From Streptomyces sp. SID12501 (GTDB taxonomy: Bacteria > Actinomycetota > Actinomycetes > Streptomycetales > Streptomycetaceae), in assembly GCF_010550245.1 (NCBI RefSeq), contig NZ_JAAGLU010000001.1:1-64000 (forward strand): DNA of 64,000 bases. The letters are read 5' to 3'. Made by a program: the position numbers and the translations under genes. The notes under the pieces were generated by a model. It saw only the letters and a list, made by a program, of their open reading frames with translations, was not told where the DNA came from and ran no database searches. Position 1 is the first letter of the stretch; each line of letters begins with the position of its first letter. Below are positions 6,928-16,188 of the stretch, one piece after another.

Positions 6928-8373
6928 ATGCCGTTGCTCGACCCCAAGACCTGGCAGTCCCATGCCGCCCGTCCCCTGTCGGGCCCCGAGTACGCCGTCA
7001 CCGAGCCCGCCACCGGCGAGGCGCTCGGCACGGTCACGCTCGCCACCGGCGAGGACGTCGGACCGGCCGCGCAGGCCGCCCGTACCGCCCAGGCCGCCTG
7101 GGCACGCACCCCGCACTTCGTGCGTGCCGGAGTACTCCGCAGGGCGGGCGACCTGTTCGCCGCGCACACCGACGAGCTGCGCGACTGGATCGTCCGCGAG
7201 TCCGGCTCGATACCCGGCAAGGCCGAGTTCGAACTGCACGTCGCCGCCCAGGAGTGCTACGAGGCCGCCGCCCTCGCCTCCCGCCCGGTCGGGCAGGTGC
7301 TGTCCTCGGAGGCGCCCCGGCTGTCCTACACACGGCGGGTGCCCGTCGGGGTGGTCGGCGTCATCTCGCCGTTCAACGCCCCGCTGATCCTCTCCATCCG
7401 CTCCGTCGCGCCGGCTCTCGCGCTCGGCAACGCGGTCGTCCTGAAGCCGGACCCGCGCACGGCGGTCTGCGGCGGGCTCTCCCTGGCCGCGGTCTTCGCC
7501 GAGGCGGGCCTGCCCGAGGACCTGCTGCACGTCCTGCCGGGCGGCCCGGACGCCGGCCAGGCACTGGTCGCCGACCCGCTGGTGCCCGTCATCTCCTTCA
7601 CTGGCTCCACGGCGGCGGGCCGGGCGGTCGGCGAGGCGGCCGGACGCCACCTGAAGCGCGCCCACCTCGAACTCGGCGGCAACTCCGCGATGATCGTCCT
7701 GGAGGACGCCGACCTCGACGCGGTGATCTCCACCGCCGCCTGGGGCTCCTTCTTCCACCAGGGCCAGATCTGCATGACGACCGGCCGCCACCTCGTCCAC
7801 CAGTCGTTGTACGGGGAGTACGTCGAGCGGCTCGCCGCCAAGGCCGACTCCCTCGCCGTCGGCGACCCGCACCGCGCGCAGGTCCACCTCGGCCCGATCA
7901 TCGACGGCTCCCAACTCGCCAAGATCCACGGCCTGGTGGAGGCCAGCACGGCGAGCGGCGCCAAGCTCGCGGCGGGCGGCACGCACGAGGACCTCTTCTA
8001 CCGGCCGACGGTCCTCGCCGACGTCGACGACCGGACCCCGGCCTACGCGGAGGAGGTCTTCGGCCCGGTCGCGCCCGTACGCCCCTTCACCACCCTCGAC
8101 GAGGCCGCCGCCCTCGCCTCGGCCGGCCCCTACGGGCTCTCCCTCGGCATCGTCACCCGCGACACCTCACGCGGCCTCGACCTCGCCGAACGCATCCCGA
8201 CCGGGATCGTCCACATCAACGACCAGACGGTCAACGACGAGGCCGTGGCCCCCTTCGGCGGGGTCGCCGCCTCAGGCACCGGCGCCCGGTTCGGCGGCGA
8301 GTCCAACCTGGAGGCCTTCACCGACGTCCGCTGGACGACGGTGCGGGGAGACGTGGCGCCGTACCCCTTCTAG
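6928..8373 (+). CDS. NAD(P)-dependent aldehyde dehydrogenase (benzaldehyde dehydrogenase-like)
   Basis: This 481-residue enzyme is of normal family length and oxidises aldehydes to acids with NAD(P)+. Family motifs are SPFNAPLILS and FTGST (about 224-228) in the cofactor domain, the general base glutamate in LELGG (about 248), and the nucleophile cysteine in HQGQICMTTGR (about 282). The HQGQICM and PFGGVAASG blocks resemble benzaldehyde/vanillin dehydrogenases. I chose ATG 6928 because CGGAG lies eight bases upstream; an earlier in-frame start at 6907 lacks one. Transcription may be independent of the upstream LacI gene. It converges on trxA with a hairpin between. Confidence 0.9.
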   Translation: MPLLDPKTWQSHAARPLSGPEYAVTEPATGEALGTVTLATGEDVGPAAQAARTAQAAWARTPHFVRAGVLRRAGDLFAAHTDELRDWIVRESGSIPGKAEFELHVAAQECYEAAALASRPVGQVLSSEAPRLSYTRRVPVGVVGVISPFNAPLILSIRSVAPALALGNAVVLKPDPRTAVCGGLSLAAVFAEAGLPEDLLHVLPGGPDAGQALVADPLVPVISFTGSTAAGRAVGEAAGRHLKRAHLELGGNSAMIVLEDADLDAVISTAAWGSFFHQGQICMTTGRHLVHQSLYGEYVERLAAKADSLAVGDPHRAQVHLGPIIDGSQLAKIHGLVEASTASGAKLAAGGTHEDLFYRPTVLADVDDRTPAYAEEVFGPVAPVRPFTTLDEAAALASAGPYGLSLGIVTRDTSRGLDLAERIPTGIVHINDQTVNDEAVAPFGGVAASGTGARFGGESNLEAFTDVRWTTVRGDVAPYPF

Positions 8374-8378
8374 GAGTT

Positions 8379-8411
8379 GGCCCCGGGCCCTGATGCCGGG
8401 CCCGGCGGGGC
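8379..8411. terminator. Probable bidirectional terminator
   Basis: A GC-rich imperfect hairpin (GCCCCGGGCCC at 8380-8390 with GGGCCCGGCGGGGC at 8398-8411, one bulge) fills the gap between the convergent aldehyde dehydrogenase and thioredoxin genes. Confidence 0.5.
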
Positions 8412-8789
<378 letters not shown>

Positions 8790-8916
8790 GACCTGATTCC
8801 TCTTCTTCCTGCTGTCGGGTCGTTGCCGGTGCGCTCGCACAACACGGCCCGGCCACCGCGTATTCCGCGCCCGTACCCGTGTGGCCACGGGCCACGCCAC
8901 CTACCAGACTGACCCC

Positions 8917-10353
8917 ATGACGGAAACGGAAACCAACGTGTACGACGTCGTGGTGCTCGGTGCCGGGCCCGTGGGGGAGAACGTCGCCGACCGCACCCGC
9001 GCGGCCGGCCTGTCCACCGCGATCGTGGAGAGCGAACTGGTCGGCGGCGAGTGTTCCTACTGGGCCTGTATGCCCAGCAAGGCCCTCCTGCGCCCGGTCA
9101 TCGCCCGCGCCGACGCCCGACGGGTGCCCGGCCTGAGCCACCTCGTCCAGGGCCCCCTGGACGCCGAGGCGGTCCTCGCCCACCGCGACTACGAGACCTC
9201 GAACTGGCAGGACGACGGACAGATCGGCTGGCTGGAGAGCATCGGCGCCGACCTCTACCGGGGCCAGGGACGCCTGGCCGGCCCGCGCACCGTGACCGTG
9301 ACGGGCGAGGACGGCTCGACGCGGACGCTGACGGCCCGGCACGCGGTCGCCGTGTGCACCGGCACCGGCGCCCAACTGCCCGACCTGCCGGGCCTCGCCG
9401 AGGTCGGGCCCTGGACGAGCCGGGAGGCGACCAGCGCCAAGTCGGTGCCCGGCAGCCTGATCGTCGTCGGCGGCGGTGTCGTCGCGGTGGAGATGGCCAC
9501 GGCCTGGCAGGCGCTCGGCTCACGGGTCACCCTGCTGGTGCGCGGCAAGGGCCTGCTGCCCCGCATGGAGCCGTTCGCGGGCGAACTGGTCGCCGAGGCG
9601 CTGGCGGAGGCAGGCACGGACGTCCGCACGGGAACCTCGGTCCAGTCGGTGACCAGGGAGAACGGCACCGTCGTGGCGGTCACGGACACTGGCGACCGGA
9701 TCGAGGCCGACGAGATCCTCTTCGCCACCGGACGCGCCCCGCGCACCGACGACATCGGCCTCGACACGGTCGGCCTGGAGCCGGGTTCCTGGCTGTCGGT
9801 CGACGACAGCCTCCGGGTCACCGGCAGCGAGTGGCTGTACGCGGTCGGCGACGTCAACCACCGCGCCCTCCTCACCCATCAGGGCAAGTACCAGGCCCGG
9901 ATCGCGGGCGCCGCCATCGCCGCCCGCGCGGCCGGCGTACCGCTCCTGGAGACCGACCCCTGGGGCGCCCACTCGGCCACCGCCGACCACGGCGCCGTCC
10001 CGCAGGTCGTCTTCACCGACCCGGAGGCGGCGTCCGTCGGCCTCTCCCTCGCCGAGGCGGAGCAGACGGGCCGCCGGGTGCGCGCGGTCGACGTGGAGTT
10101 CTCCTCGGTGGCGGGCGCCGGCCTGTACGCCGACGGCTACCGGGGCCGCGCCCGCATGGTCGTCGACCTGGACCGCGAGACCCTGCTCGGCGTGACCTTC
10201 GTCGGACCCGGCGTGGGCGAACTGATCCACTCGGCGACCGTCGCCGTCGCCGGCGAGGTGCCGCTGGGACGGCTGTGGCACGCGGTGCCGTCGTACCCGA
10301 CGATCAGCGAGGTCTGGCTGCGGCTGCTGGAGGCCTACCGGGACGGGAAGTAG
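8917..10353 (+). CDS. FAD-dependent pyridine nucleotide-disulfide oxidoreductase (MerA/Lpd-like)
   Basis: This 478-residue class I flavin disulfide reductase has the FAD-binding motif GAGPVGENVA near the N-terminus. The redox pair is Cys46 and Cys51 in GGECSYWACMPSK, and the NAD(P)-binding GGGVVAVEMA lies in the middle. The C-terminal dimerisation domain has YPTISE where lipoamide dehydrogenases have HPTLSE, so the catalytic histidine is replaced by tyrosine. This fits the mercuric-reductase-like branch and argues against lipoamide dehydrogenase. No mer genes are nearby, so the substrate is unknown. I chose ATG 8917 over GTG 8881 because the extra residues are not conserved in character. Confidence 0.88.
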   Translation: MTETETNVYDVVVLGAGPVGENVADRTRAAGLSTAIVESELVGGECSYWACMPSKALLRPVIARADARRVPGLSHLVQGPLDAEAVLAHRDYETSNWQDDGQIGWLESIGADLYRGQGRLAGPRTVTVTGEDGSTRTLTARHAVAVCTGTGAQLPDLPGLAEVGPWTSREATSAKSVPGSLIVVGGGVVAVEMATAWQALGSRVTLLVRGKGLLPRMEPFAGELVAEALAEAGTDVRTGTSVQSVTRENGTVVAVTDTGDRIEADEILFATGRAPRTDDIGLDTVGLEPGSWLSVDDSLRVTGSEWLYAVGDVNHRALLTHQGKYQARIAGAAIAARAAGVPLLETDPWGAHSATADHGAVPQVVFTDPEAASVGLSLAEAEQTGRRVRAVDVEFSSVAGAGLYADGYRGRARMVVDLDRETLLGVTFVGPGVGELIHSATVAVAGEVPLGRLWHAVPSYPTISEVWLRLLEAYRDGK

Positions 10354-10395
10354 GAGAAAGCAGGAACAGCACCGGCGGTCGGCGGAGATGAGCGG

Positions 10396-11037
10396 TCAGA
10401 GGGGGAAACCCAGCTCCTCGGCCGCTCGCGCCGGGGTCGGCTGGGCCCACCGCTCCGCCATGGCCGCGCCGGAGGACAGCGAGCGCAGTTCGGCGCGGTC
10501 GAGATAGAGCGTGCCGTCCAGATGGTCGGTCTCGTGCTGGACGATCCGGGCCGGCCAGCCGGTGAACACCTCGTCCACCGGATGCCCGTACTCGTCCTGG
10601 CCCGTGAGCCGTACCGTCGCGGGCCGGGACACCACCGCCTGCCAGCCCGGGACGCTCAGACAGCCCTCGAAGAACGAGACCCGGTCGGCGCCGACCGCTT
10701 CGTACGACGGATTCACCAGCACCCGGAACGGCAGCGGCACGCGCCCGCGCACCAGCCGCACCTCCTCCGGCACCGGCGCCGGGTCCTCGACGACCGCGAT
10801 CCGCAGCTCCACCCCGACCTGCGGCGCCGCCAGACCGACGCCCGGTGCGGCGTGCATGGTCTCGCGCAGCGCCTCGACGAAGCGGCCCAGCAGCTCCGGG
10901 CCGAGCTGCCTGTCGAAGGGCACGGTGCCACGGCGCAGCACCGGATCGCCGGCGGCGACGATCGGCAACGGGCCGCCGACAGCGAGGAGTCGTTCGACCC
11001 GGTCGGCAAGGGTGCTCGGGTCATGGGGAGTTGCCAT
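10396..11037 (-). CDS. def: Peptide deformylase
   Basis: This 213-residue enzyme removes the N-formyl group from nascent proteins. All three deformylase motifs are present: GVGLAAPQ (67-74), EGCLSVPG with the metal ligand Cys126 (124-131), and QHETDHLDG with His168, Glu169 and His172 (167-175). The typical length and full motif set suggest an active Fe/Zn enzyme. Streptomyces genomes carry several def paralogues and no fmt gene lies beside this one, so it may be an accessory copy. It converges on the flavin oxidoreductase. Confidence 0.93.
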   Translation of the reverse strand: MATPHDPSTLADRVERLLAVGGPLPIVAAGDPVLRRGTVPFDRQLGPELLGRFVEALRETMHAAPGVGLAAPQVGVELRIAVVEDPAPVPEEVRLVRGRVPLPFRVLVNPSYEAVGADRVSFFEGCLSVPGWQAVVSRPATVRLTGQDEYGHPVDEVFTGWPARIVQHETDHLDGTLYLDRAELRSLSSGAAMAERWAQPTPARAAEELGFPL

Positions 11038-11243
11038 GGCGCCAGGATGCCACGCGTCTCCGACACCCGGCGCCCACCTGTGTGACGTACGCCACTGGCC
11101 GGGCCGGGAACTCGACGGCCCGACGGTCCGACTACTGAACCGTCCCCACAGTCGTACCGCTCACATTCCTACCGCCTTCAGCCGTGCACCCCCACAGCCG
11201 TCTTCCCCGCTCACCCTCCCCAGCCCACCGGAGAAGCCCGCCG

Positions 11244-12668
11244 ATGTCCATCGCTCCCACGACCACGACGGACGAAACCCCGGACGCACCGGACTCGTCG
11301 AAATCCTCCACCCCGGCGAAACCGTCCGCAGCCGCCACGCTCCGCCCGCTCGTCCTGCGGCTGCACTTCTACGCGGGCCTGCTCGTCGCCCCGTTCCTGC
11401 TGGTCGCCGCCCTGAGCGGTGGTCTGTACGCGGCCTCCTTCCAGGCCGAGAAGATCGTCTACGCCGACGAGTTCACCGTCTCCGTGGGCGACACCAAGCT
11501 GCCGATCTCCGAGCAGGTGGCCGCGGCGCGCAAGGCCCATCCCGAGGGCACCGTCGCGGCCGTACGTCCCTCGCCCGAGGACGACGCCACGACGAGGGTC
11601 ATGCTGTCCGGTGTGGCCGGGGTCGGTGCCGACCACACGCTCGCCGTGTTCGTCGACCCGTACACCGCGAAGGTGAAGGGCGCGCTCGAGCAGTACGGTT
11701 CGACGGGCGCGCTGCCTCTGCGTACCTGGCTCAGTGAGTTCCACCGCAATCTGCACCTCGGTGAGAACGGCCGCCTCTACAGCGAACTCGCCGCGAGCTG
11801 GCTGTGGGTGATCGCGGGCGGCGGCCTGGTGCTGTGGTTCGCCCGCCGTCGTACCCAGCGCAAGGTGCGCGGCACCAGCGGACGGCGCCGCACCCTCGGT
11901 CTGCACGGCACCGTCGGCGTCTGGGCCTCGGCCGGCTTCATCTTCCTCTCCGCCACCGGCCTGACCTGGTCGACGTACGCGGGCGCCAACATCGACGTCC
12001 TGCGCACCTCCCTCGGCCAGTCCACCCCGTCCGTCTCGGCGGCGGCGGGCGGCGAACACACGGGCCATGGCGCGGCGGCCGGTGCCGGGAGCACCGGCGA
12101 GCACGGCGTCGGCCTCGACAAGGTGCTGGCCGCGGCCCGCGCCGAGGGCCTGGGCGACCCCGTCGAGATCGTCCCGCCGGCGGACGAGTCCTCCGCGTAC
12201 GTCGTGAAGCAGGTCCAGCGCAGCTGGCCCACCAAGCAGGACGCGGTCGCCGTGGACCCGTCGACCGGCGAGGTCCTCGACGTCCTCCGGTTCGCCGACT
12301 ACCCGGTCCTCGCGAAGCTGACCCGCTGGGGCATCGACGCGCACACCGGGGTCCTGTTCGGGATCGTCAACCAGCTCGCGCTGATGGCCCTCGCCCTCTC
12401 GCTCGTCCTGCTCATCCTGTGGGGATACCGCATGTGGTGGCTTCGCGGCCGGGCCTCCGCCTTCGGCCGCCCGATCCCGCGCGGCGCCTGGCAGCAGGTG
12501 CCCCCGCTGCTCCTCGTGGCGCTGCTGGCGGGCGTGGCCGTCGTGGGCTACTTCGTTCCGCTGCTCGGTATTCCGCTGGCCGCCTTCATCGCCGTCGACG
12601 TGATCCTGGGCGAGATCGACCACCGGCGGGGCGGGCGCACACGCGGGGAGCGGGTCGGCGCGAAGTAG
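11244..12668 (+). CDS. PepSY-associated transmembrane protein
   Basis: This 474-residue membrane protein of the PepSY_TM family has a first membrane helix preceded by LRLHFYAGLLVAPFLLVAALSG, the family's typical entry. Two extracytoplasmic PepSY-like domains lie between four main membrane segments (near residues 35, 185, 240 and 390-450). The external loop contains a short His/Gly-rich patch (HTGHGA, GEHG). Family members are often iron-regulated and associated with ferric-siderophore reduction; I see no iron box here. The ATG at 11244 follows GGAGA. It ends at a strong hairpin terminator and stands alone. Confidence 0.87.
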   Translation: MSIAPTTTTDETPDAPDSSKSSTPAKPSAAATLRPLVLRLHFYAGLLVAPFLLVAALSGGLYAASFQAEKIVYADEFTVSVGDTKLPISEQVAAARKAHPEGTVAAVRPSPEDDATTRVMLSGVAGVGADHTLAVFVDPYTAKVKGALEQYGSTGALPLRTWLSEFHRNLHLGENGRLYSELAASWLWVIAGGGLVLWFARRRTQRKVRGTSGRRRTLGLHGTVGVWASAGFIFLSATGLTWSTYAGANIDVLRTSLGQSTPSVSAAAGGEHTGHGAAAGAGSTGEHGVGLDKVLAAARAEGLGDPVEIVPPADESSAYVVKQVQRSWPTKQDAVAVDPSTGEVLDVLRFADYPVLAKLTRWGIDAHTGVLFGIVNQLALMALALSLVLLILWGYRMWWLRGRASAFGRPIPRGAWQQVPPLLLVALLAGVAVVGYFVPLLGIPLAAFIAVDVILGEIDHRRGGRTRGERVGAK

Positions 12669-12674
12669 ATACGA

Positions 12675-12719
12675 GAGACGGCCCGGCTCCCCTCCTGAGC
12701 TGGGGAGCCGGGCCGTCTC
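12675..12719. terminator. Bidirectional hairpin terminator
   Basis: A perfect 18-bp stem (12675-12692, GAGACGGCCCGGCTCCCC, with 12702-12719) and a 9-base loop lie between the PepSY gene and the convergent TPR gene. Confidence 0.87.
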
Positions 12720-12736
12720 GTCCGTCGTACGGAGAT

Positions 12737-13078
12737 CTACTCGAAGTCGCCTGCGAGAGCCGAGGCGAGCTTCATGTGCGGTGCGGCCTCCTCATGGCGG
12801 CCCTGGCGCTGGAGCGTGCGCCCGAGCATCAGCCGGGCGTACTGCTCCACCGGGTCGCGGTCGACGAGGACGCGCAACTCGGCCTCAGCGCGCTGCAGTT
12901 GGGCCGAGTGGTAGTAGGCGCGGGCCAGCAGCAGCCGGGGTGCGGTCTGCTCCGGCACCTCCTTGACCAACCCGTCCAGAACACGCGCCGCGCCGGCGTA
13001 GTCCTTGGCGTCGAAGAACAGTCCCGCCCGCTCCCAGCGCTCCGCGGCGGTTCCGTGGTCGTAGTACGTGTACGTCAT
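12737..13078 (-). CDS. Small tetratricopeptide-repeat protein
   Basis: This 113-residue all-helical protein has about two and a half TPR units: AERWERAGLFFDAKDYAGAARVLDGL, APRLLLARAYYHSAQLQRAEAEL and ARLMLGRTLQRQGRHEEAAPHM. The repeats suggest a protein-protein interaction module; no catalytic residue is seen. The ATG at 13078 has GTGGAGACC just upstream. It lies 50 bp downstream of the double-MarR gene on the same strand and may share its transcript. The function is unknown. Confidence 0.82.
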   Translation of the reverse strand: MTYTYYDHGTAAERWERAGLFFDAKDYAGAARVLDGLVKEVPEQTAPRLLLARAYYHSAQLQRAEAELRVLVDRDPVEQYARLMLGRTLQRQGRHEEAAPHMKLASALAGDFE

Positions 13079-13128
13079 GGTCTCCACTCGTGCCTCCTTC
13101 GGAGGCGGTAACCGGCCCGGGCGGTTGT

Positions 13129-14091
13129 TCATTCCGCCCCTGGTCCGGCCATGGCGGCCAGCTCGGCGTTCGCCCGTTCGTTGATCAGTGACAGCACCCG
13201 GCCTGCGGTGGCCAGATCGCCGTCCGGGATACCGGCGTAGATCCGCGCGGAGATCGGGGCGGTCTCGTTGCCGGTGGTGCGGTACAGCTCGCGTCCCGCG
13301 TCCGTGATGGTGAGGAAGGTCGTGGACTCGGCCGCCAGCAGCCGGCTTTCGACGAGTTCCGCGACGACCGCGCGCACGGCTGCCGCATCGGTCTTCAGCG
13401 CGCCGACGACCTCGCCGACCAGCCACTCGCGGTCGACGGGTCCGTCCGCGACGGCGACGAGTCTGAGCGTCACCGACTGCTGGAAGGTGGCGCCGTGCCG
13501 GGCCAGTACGTTTTCGAGGACCGCCCGCCCGGCGTAGTGGGCGAGGGCTATGACGCGGGGATTCAGGGCGGGCGGGGCGGAAGCGGGGACTGCGGTGGAC
13601 GCGGTGGGTGAGGTCATGACTGCCTCCTTCTCGGGGTCGGCGTGGAGAGGGGTGTCGAGCAGTAGTGCCAGTTCGCGGGTGAAGTCCCGGGCGCGCTCGC
13701 TGTCCAGGCCGCCGAGGGGCTCCAGCAACTGCTGAAGCAGTCCCTGTACGACCTTGATCGAGTGTCGGGTGACCTCGCTGCCCTCCTCGGTGAGGGCCAG
13801 CCGCACCGCGCGGGGGTCCTGCGGGTCCCGGGTGCGTTCGAGCAGGCCGGCGGTCTCCAGGGCGCGGGCGAGCTTCGACACGTAGAGCGGTTCGAGGCCG
13901 GTGTGGTCGGCGAGCTGCCGCTGGCTGGGACGCAGACCGGCGCGCCGCATGCCATGCAGCGATGCGACCAGTGCGTACTGCGCGTGGGTCAGCCCCAGGG
14001 GGGCGACCGCCCGGTCGACTGCCACGCGCCACTTCGTCGACAGACGCCACACCAGGTAGCCGGGGGTCGCTTCCTCGGATGTCGGACTCAT
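13129..14091 (-). CDS. Tandem (double) MarR-family regulator, apparent in-frame fusion of two genes
   Basis: This 320-residue frame contains two consecutive MarR-type winged-helix proteins, each close to the usual full length of 150-160 residues. The first (1-158) carries RPSQRQLADHTGLEPLYVSKL and the wing TRDPQDPRAVRLALTEEG. The second (159-320) carries a divergent winged helix, VVAELVESRLLAAES...LTITDAGREL. The second half opens with an internal ATG at 13617 preceded at ideal 5-base spacing by GGAGG, so it looks like an ancestral separate gene that can still be translated alone. A one-base change upstream would create a standard ATGA stop/start overlap. The fusion may be genuine or caused by an indel. 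An inverted repeat lies 11 bp before the first ATG. Confidence 0.8.
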   Translation of the reverse strand: MSPTSEEATPGYLVWRLSTKWRVAVDRAVAPLGLTHAQYALVASLHGMRRAGLRPSQRQLADHTGLEPLYVSKLARALETAGLLERTRDPQDPRAVRLALTEEGSEVTRHSIKVVQGLLQQLLEPLGGLDSERARDFTRELALLLDTPLHADPEKEAVMTSPTASTAVPASAPPALNPRVIALAHYAGRAVLENVLARHGATFQQSVTLRLVAVADGPVDREWLVGEVVGALKTDAAAVRAVVAELVESRLLAAESTTFLTITDAGRELYRTTGNETAPISARIYAGIPDGDLATAGRVLSLINERANAELAAMAGPGAE

Positions 14092-14101
14092 GGCAAATAC
14101 A

Positions 14102-14120
14102 GTACATGGCTACTATGTAC
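14102..14120. promoter_or_regulatory. Probable MarR operator
   Basis: The inverted repeat GTACAT-N7-ATGTAC (14102-14107 and 14115-14120) is embedded in two direct copies of TACATGGCTACTA (14103-14115 and 14118-14130). It lies 11 bp upstream of the double-MarR start, so it would overlap that promoter or its leader. Autoregulation is the inference. Confidence 0.6.
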
Positions 14121-14170
14121 ATGGCTACTAAATTTCCGCTAAGCCCGGTAGCGGTGGCGGGCCGTGACGA

Positions 14171-14917
14171 TCAGGTGCCGGTGCCGGTGCCGGTGGCGGC
14201 TGTCGTCGGCGTTCGGTAGGTGAGGGGGTCGGCGGAGCGCAGGTGTTCTCTCAGCCCCTGCTCGGTACTGCTCACATGCAGCAGGGCGGCGGCCTGGCTG
14301 AGGGAGGCGTCCCGGGTGGACAGTGCCCGGTAGATCGCCTCGTGCTCGGCAAGAGTGCGGCCCGCGGCCCGGGCGTCGACCAGGCCACGCCAGATGCGGG
14401 CGCGCAGCGTACGGCCGGAGATGGCCTCCAGGAGAGTGAGCAGCGTGTCGTTGCCCGTCGCCGAGACGACGGCGCGGTGAAAGGCCGCGTCATGGGCGTT
14501 GAGCTGCTCGACGTCGTCCCGGGCCTCACGCATGGCGTCGAGGTGACTCTTGACCTCGGCGAGCTGTTCGTCGGAGATCCTGGTGGCGGCCAGCGCGGTG
14601 GCCATCGGTTCGAGGAGCCGTCGTACCTCCATGAGGTCCTGCAGGGCGGCCGAGTCCCCCTGGAGCAGTTCCACCGCCCCGCCGAGGCCCTCGAAGAGCA
14701 ACTTCGGCTGCAGACTGGTCACATACGTGCCGTCGCCTCGCCGGACCTCCAGGATCCGCGCGACGGCGAGGGCCTTGACCGCCTCGCGGGCGAGGTTGCG
14801 GGACAGGCCGAGCTGGGCGGCCAGTTCCGGTTCCGGCGGGAGCTTCGATCCCGGGGGCAGGGCGCCGGTGCGGATCAGCTCACGGATCTGCGCGATGGCC
14901 TTGTCCGTCAGTGACAA
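14171..14917 (-). CDS. FadR-type GntR-family transcriptional regulator (FCD domain)
   Basis: This 248-residue regulator has the N-terminal GntR winged helix (KAIAQIRELIRTGALPPGSK, PPEPELAAQLGLSRNLAREA, RRGDGTYV). A C-terminal all-helical FCD ligand domain follows, with the metal-site residues of its class in AHDAAFHRAV and LAEHEAIYRAL. Such proteins sense small carboxylic acids. The start is an unusual TTG at 14917, supported by GGAG seven bases upstream and by lack of a better in-frame codon. The C-terminus ends in a Thr/Gly run encoded by GGTGCC repeats. The target is unknown; pirin lies upstream on the same strand. Confidence 0.88.
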   Translation of the reverse strand: MSLTDKAIAQIRELIRTGALPPGSKLPPEPELAAQLGLSRNLAREAVKALAVARILEVRRGDGTYVTSLQPKLLFEGLGGAVELLQGDSAALQDLMEVRRLLEPMATALAATRISDEQLAEVKSHLDAMREARDDVEQLNAHDAAFHRAVVSATGNDTLLTLLEAISGRTLRARIWRGLVDARAAGRTLAEHEAIYRALSTRDASLSQAAALLHVSSTEQGLREHLRSADPLTYRTPTTAATGTGTGT

Positions 14918-15004
14918 CGCGAACTCCTTCCATGACCGCTCTCCGCGGGCACGTCCGACCTGATCGGTTCCTGGGCGCGAAGATCGTCCCAGAGGCGAGG
15001 GGGA

Positions 15005-15030
15005 GCCGGTCCCGAGCGCCCGGGACCGGC
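15005..15030 (-). terminator. Hairpin terminator after pirin gene
   Basis: A perfect 10-bp stem, GCCGGTCCCG with CGGGACCGGC, and a 6-base loop lie 18 bp beyond the pirin stop codon. Confidence 0.7.
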
Positions 15031-15047
15031 GGCTCGGAGTTCCCTGT

Positions 15048-16013
15048 TCAGCGCACCCTTCCGCGCGGCTTCAGCGGAGCCTCGGGGAGGGTCGGCGCAC
15101 GGAGCGGGTCTCCGTCGTAACCCTTCACCTCGCCGAACCGGGTTCCCTTCGCCCAGTCCTCGCGCGCCTGCACGATCTCCTCCTGAGTACGCCCGACGAA
15201 GTTCCACCACATGATCAGCTCCTCCTCGAACGGCTCACCGCCCAGGAGCATCACGCTCGCGTCGGACGCGGCGCGCAACGGGAGTTCGGTGCGACCGCAG
15301 CCGAGGTAGAGCATCGAGCCCGGCAGCACCGGCACCCCGTCGACGTGCACCTCCCCGGACATCGCCAGCACCCCGTACTCGAAGTCGGGTACGAGCGGGA
15401 GGCGTACGTCGGCGTCGGCGGTGAGCGTCAGGTCGGCGCCGACGATGGGGGTGTACGTCGTGCCGGGCGAGGTCGAGCCGTCGAGGTCGCCCAGGATCAC
15501 GGTCGCCGTCACGCCGGGTGCCGTGACCATGGGCAGGCCGGTGTGGTGTTCGAAGTGCGGGTCCGTGTGGCGGTGGCCGTCCGGCAGGGCGACCCACAGC
15601 TGCGCCCCGTGCAGGAACCGCGCGTGGGACGCGGGGCTCTCCTCGGAGTGGCTGATCGCCCGGCCGGAGGTCATGAGGCCCAGTTCGCGCGGGCGGATCG
15701 TCTGGAGGCTGCCGGTCGAGTCGCGGTGCAGCACCTCGCCCTCGTGCAGCCAGCTCACCGTCTGGAGGCCCATGTGCGGATGCGGCGGCACCTGCATGCC
15801 GGGCTCGTCGGCGATGTCGTCCGGCCCGTAGTGGTCGACGAAGGCCCACGCGCCGATCATGCGCCGGCCGAGGTTCGGCAGCAGCCGACGTACCTCGGTG
15901 CCCTCCCCGAGCTTGACGTGCCGGGGACTCAGCAGCTCGCGCACGGGTTCGGCGACGACGAATCCGCGGCCGCCACAGACGCTGGGTACGGGCGCGCGGT
16001 CAAGGTTGCTCAT
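15048..16013 (-). CDS. Pirin family protein (bicupin)
   Basis: This 321-residue bicupin has the pirin metal-binding motif PPHPHMGLQTVSW near residues 76-88, with a second histidine and glutamate in SHSEESP and the C-terminal cupin (GGEPFEEELIMWWNFVGRT). Bacterial pirins bind a single Fe and have been described as quercetinases or redox-responsive partners of metabolic enzymes; which applies here is not clear. ATG 16013 is preferred over 16022. A terminator hairpin follows the gene, so it is probably monocistronic. Confidence 0.9.
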   Translation of the reverse strand: MSNLDRAPVPSVCGGRGFVVAEPVRELLSPRHVKLGEGTEVRRLLPNLGRRMIGAWAFVDHYGPDDIADEPGMQVPPHPHMGLQTVSWLHEGEVLHRDSTGSLQTIRPRELGLMTSGRAISHSEESPASHARFLHGAQLWVALPDGHRHTDPHFEHHTGLPMVTAPGVTATVILGDLDGSTSPGTTYTPIVGADLTLTADADVRLPLVPDFEYGVLAMSGEVHVDGVPVLPGSMLYLGCGRTELPLRAASDASVMLLGGEPFEEELIMWWNFVGRTQEEIVQAREDWAKGTRFGEVKGYDGDPLRAPTLPEAPLKPRGRVR

Positions 16014-16188
16014 GGCGCACAACCTAGTCCGGGACCAAGCTTGTACGCACGGGAGCAGTGCCCTCGGGCCCCCTCACGCCGACGTGGCGACACGCACCTC
16101 CGCACTCCGGTTCGCCTGGTGAAAGCTAGTTCGCCTCGGATACCGTGTCGTGGACCGCCATCGGCAGGCGTTTCCTGAGGAGTCGACG

